From NCBI GenBank assembly GCA_027364665.1, contig DAHXOW010000069.1, positions 1 to 9,034 on the forward strand: 9,034 nucleotides of DNA. The letters run 5' to 3'. The notes under the pieces were generated by a model that made no database searches, was not told where the DNA came from, and saw only the letters and a list, made by a program, of their open reading frames with translations. Of the stretch, positions 7,213 to 9,034 are shown piece after piece (position 1 is the stretch's first letter; each line of letters begins with the position of its first letter). This stretch comes from a bacterium (GTDB lineage: Bacteria > Patescibacteriota > UBA1384 > CAJBMM01). Position numbers and translations under genes: made by a program.

Positions 7213-8448
7213 ATGAGATCACACAAAGCTTTAATCATTGGTTTGCTAACTGTGTTAGTTATCGGGACGGGTGCCTTTTTCTTGTATTGGTTTGAATTGC
7301 GATCCCCAATAATAAATCTGATTATTAGCCCGGCTGGCGCCACCATTAAAATAGACGGGAAAACAGTTCCAACGCTTCCAGAAAAAAGCACCGTTGGACA
7401 ACACACAATAACCATATCGGAGCAAGGATACGTTACTTATACCAGAACAATAAAATTGGTCAGAACAGAACAGTATAACCTAACAGTTTTGCTTAAACCA
7501 ACCCCCAGCCCAATGACCGTTGGTGGAGTGTCGGCAGTTTCTGAGCTAACCTTTATCAACGGAAATTTGGTTATGTTGGGTAATAACGGTACGGCACTAT
7601 ATTCCGTTAACACCTCTGGAGATCAGTCAGCCTTTAACGCTTCATTGTTGACATCAAACACCTTATCTGGGGTTGAAAAGGTTGTCTGGCGCCCAGACGG
7701 CAAAGTGGCACTTATTAAAAAATCCGACGGAGTATATTTATATGATTTTAGCAGGACAAACCTGCTTAACCAGACAATGACGCTGTGGGGAACAGGCATC
7801 GGCGACATAACATGGTCTCCTGATAGCTTTCAGGCGGTCTATAGTTACTACAACAATAATGGCGAACAGTCATTAATTGCCTCAGACGTTCAGAACGACA
7901 ACACTAAAATTATTGCCAATTTAGCCCAAGCGCATATAAATCATCCCATTCTTTCCTGGTCACCGGACGGGCAATATATTTCAATGATCGATCAAAGCCC
8001 GCAAAAAGACACTAATTATCTTTATAATATCAGCGTTTTCGATGATCAAATTACGCAGCTGACCCAGACAGGCAATGTTACCGGAGCAATTTGGAGTCCG
8101 AACAGCCAATGGCTTGCCTATACCACCCATAGCCAAACAAACGGACAAAACACTCTTTGGCTTGTGAATAATCAGAATCAAACCATTAAACCTTTAAACG
8201 TTGACGTTTCCTCTATTAAAGATGTTTGCTGGTCCCCTGACAGCAAAAGCCTGATCATTGCCGAACAAACTAATCAGGGTTATTCTTTGGTTAATGTTGG
8301 TTTAAATAATAATGTTTTGAATTATCAATATAGCGATAGCACTGGTTTTGCGCCAAGCGAGGCGGCTGTTTCTCCGGACGGAAAATATTTATTCTACGCA
8401 CAAAACAACCGTCTCGAATCATTGAGTTTAATCACTAATAATTATTAG
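7213..8448 (+). CDS. Membrane-anchored PEGA domain and TolB/WD40-like beta-propeller protein
   Basis: The 411-residue product starts with a short basic N-terminus and a membrane segment (about 7-26). A PEGA-type domain follows (about 33-96) with PAGA at 40-43, a small beta-sandwich often found on surface proteins. A Pro-rich linker (97-101) leads to a propeller with six copies of a W-S-P-D-G/S-type blade motif beginning at Trp159, Trp201, Trp249, Trp294, Trp340 and Val386, spaced 42-48 residues, as in TolB-like six-bladed propellers. The protein should face outward and bind protein or wall polymers; no catalytic residues are evident. It lies 43 bases after the barrel/C39 gene. The nearest purine-rich stretch (AAAGGG, ending 7194) is 18 bases before the ATG, too far for a normal ribosome site, so initiation looks weak or coupled. 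Its job in secretion is inferred from position. Confidence 0.85.
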   Translation: MRSHKALIIGLLTVLVIGTGAFFLYWFELRSPIINLIISPAGATIKIDGKTVPTLPEKSTVGQHTITISEQGYVTYTRTIKLVRTEQYNLTVLLKPTPSPMTVGGVSAVSELTFINGNLVMLGNNGTALYSVNTSGDQSAFNASLLTSNTLSGVEKVVWRPDGKVALIKKSDGVYLYDFSRTNLLNQTMTLWGTGIGDITWSPDSFQAVYSYYNNNGEQSLIASDVQNDNTKIIANLAQAHINHPILSWSPDGQYISMIDQSPQKDTNYLYNISVFDDQITQLTQTGNVTGAIWSPNSQWLAYTTHSQTNGQNTLWLVNNQNQTIKPLNVDVSSIKDVCWSPDSKSLIIAEQTNQGYSLVNVGLNNNVLNYQYSDSTGFAPSEAAVSPDGKYLFYAQNNRLESLSLITNNY

Positions 8449-8459
8449 AGAATAACATC

Positions 8460-9034
8460 ATGCCAGATCAAAAACCCAACTCGAATAATCCTAACTCACA
8501 CGACGAAACAAACATTACTCGTGAGACAAACGCAGAAAACCTTGAGCGCGGTATTAATGTCGATACAACTAAACACTTGCCCGATGACGAACAGTCGGTA
8601 AAAATACACATCGATACAACGCTGCCCAAAGAAAAAAATGTCGCCGAACCCACAAAGCCAACGCATCTCACACCAGAACAGGCCAATTCTCCTGAGGAGA
8701 ACGAGAAAGAAAAAAATTCTTTAGATCAAAGTAAAATAACTTCGGCGCTACCGAAGGAAAACCTGGGCAACACCGAAAACAGCAAACCGGACACTGGCAA
8801 CAACCTTGAGAATCAAAAATTGCCCGAGGAAACAAACGAGGGAGAGAAAGAAGACAAGGAAAGCTCTGATAAAAAGCTTAAAGAAAAAAAAGAGCCTGCC
8901 GCCGCCGCTCCGAGTCCCGACTCGACCCCGGTTCCAGCAGCCGCTTCCAAGCCCTCACCGGCGGCTTCTCCCGCACCCAGGCCGGCTTCACCCGTGCCCC
9001 CGGGCAACTCGCCAGCCTCAGGCTCGAGAGCGCC
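8460..9034 (+). CDS. Disordered acidic and Pro/Ala-rich protein, 3'-truncated
   Basis: An open frame runs from ATG 8460 to the window edge with no stop (191 codons seen). It begins 11 bases after the stop of the propeller gene; only a weak purine stretch (AGAGAA) precedes it. Residues 1-145 are hydrophilic, rich in Glu, Lys, Asn, Asp and Thr, with no hydrophobic core, signal peptide or membrane segment. From 146 the composition changes abruptly to Pro/Ala/Ser, with a matching rise in G+C. This is typical of a disordered linker or extended spacer ahead of a folded or membrane domain, which would lie beyond the window. I do not recognise the family. The position suggests the same operon. The opposite-strand frames here mirror the Pro/Ala codons and are not genes. 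Confidence 0.75.
   Translation, partial: MPDQKPNSNNPNSHDETNITRETNAENLERGINVDTTKHLPDDEQSVKIHIDTTLPKEKNVAEPTKPTHLTPEQANSPEENEKEKNSLDQSKITSALPKENLGNTENSKPDTGNNLENQKLPEETNEGEKEDKESSDKKLKEKKEPAAAAPSPDSTPVPAAASKPSPAASPAPRPASPVPPGNSPASGSRA

Noticed and set aside
8813..9007. Gly/Ala/Glu-rich frame on the minus strand
   Set aside because: It is the mirror of the Pro/Ala-rich codons of the plus-strand gene starting at 8460, has low complexity and no ribosome site.
1..9034. Alternative genetic code (UGA as glycine)
   Set aside because: UGA ends two genes at sensible domain ends, once directly followed by TAA, and no domain continues past it.

Overview
The window reads as one stretch of a compact, single-direction operon for a type IV secretion (T4SS) or conjugation-like machine. 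All eight genes I support are on the + strand, junctions range from a 1-base overlap to about 50 bases, and I see no convincing rho-independent terminator. The closest family resemblance is to the T4SS loci of Patescibacteria (Candidate Phyla Radiation), most likely Saccharibacteria-like. That rests on a PrgI-family protein followed by a separate TraC-like VirB4 N-domain protein and a VirB4 ATPase, moderate A+T content, and tight packing. The taxon is inference from remembered family patterns, not a search. UGA is used as a normal stop (genes ending at 2796 and 7169) and no long frame needs UGA read as an amino acid, so code 25 (UGA = Gly; Gracilibacteria, Absconditabacteria) is unlikely.

Layout. 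(1) 1-1923: 3' part of a VirB6/TrbL-like membrane protein with a long soluble, partly coiled-coil tail; its 5' end lies outside the window. (2) 1948-2796: soluble, helix-rich protein of unknown function. (3) 2850-3317: PrgI-family, VirB3-like small membrane protein. (4) 3367-4101: TraC-like VirB4 N-domain protein, GTG start with the best Shine-Dalgarno in the window. (5) 4102-5901: VirB4 ATPase with intact Walker A and B. (6) 5901-7169: membrane-anchored extracellular protein with a probable 3D/double-psi beta-barrel domain and a C39-like papain-fold peptidase domain. (7) 7213-8448: membrane-anchored PEGA domain plus six-bladed TolB/WD40-like propeller. (8) 8460-9034: start of a disordered acidic, then Pro/Ala-rich protein, cut by the window end.

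Working model (inference): VirB6-like and PrgI proteins form the membrane pore, the VirB4 pair supplies ATP-driven assembly or transport, the barrel/C39 protein opens or trims peptidoglycan (the job VirB1-type enzymes do elsewhere), and the PEGA-propeller and disordered proteins act outside or at the envelope as scaffold or adhesion factors. No VirB7, VirB9, VirB10, VirB11 or VirD4 homologue is visible here, though such genes could lie outside the window. No tRNA, rRNA, CRISPR array, insertion sequence or integrase was seen, and no stretch longer than about 55 bases lacks a gene.
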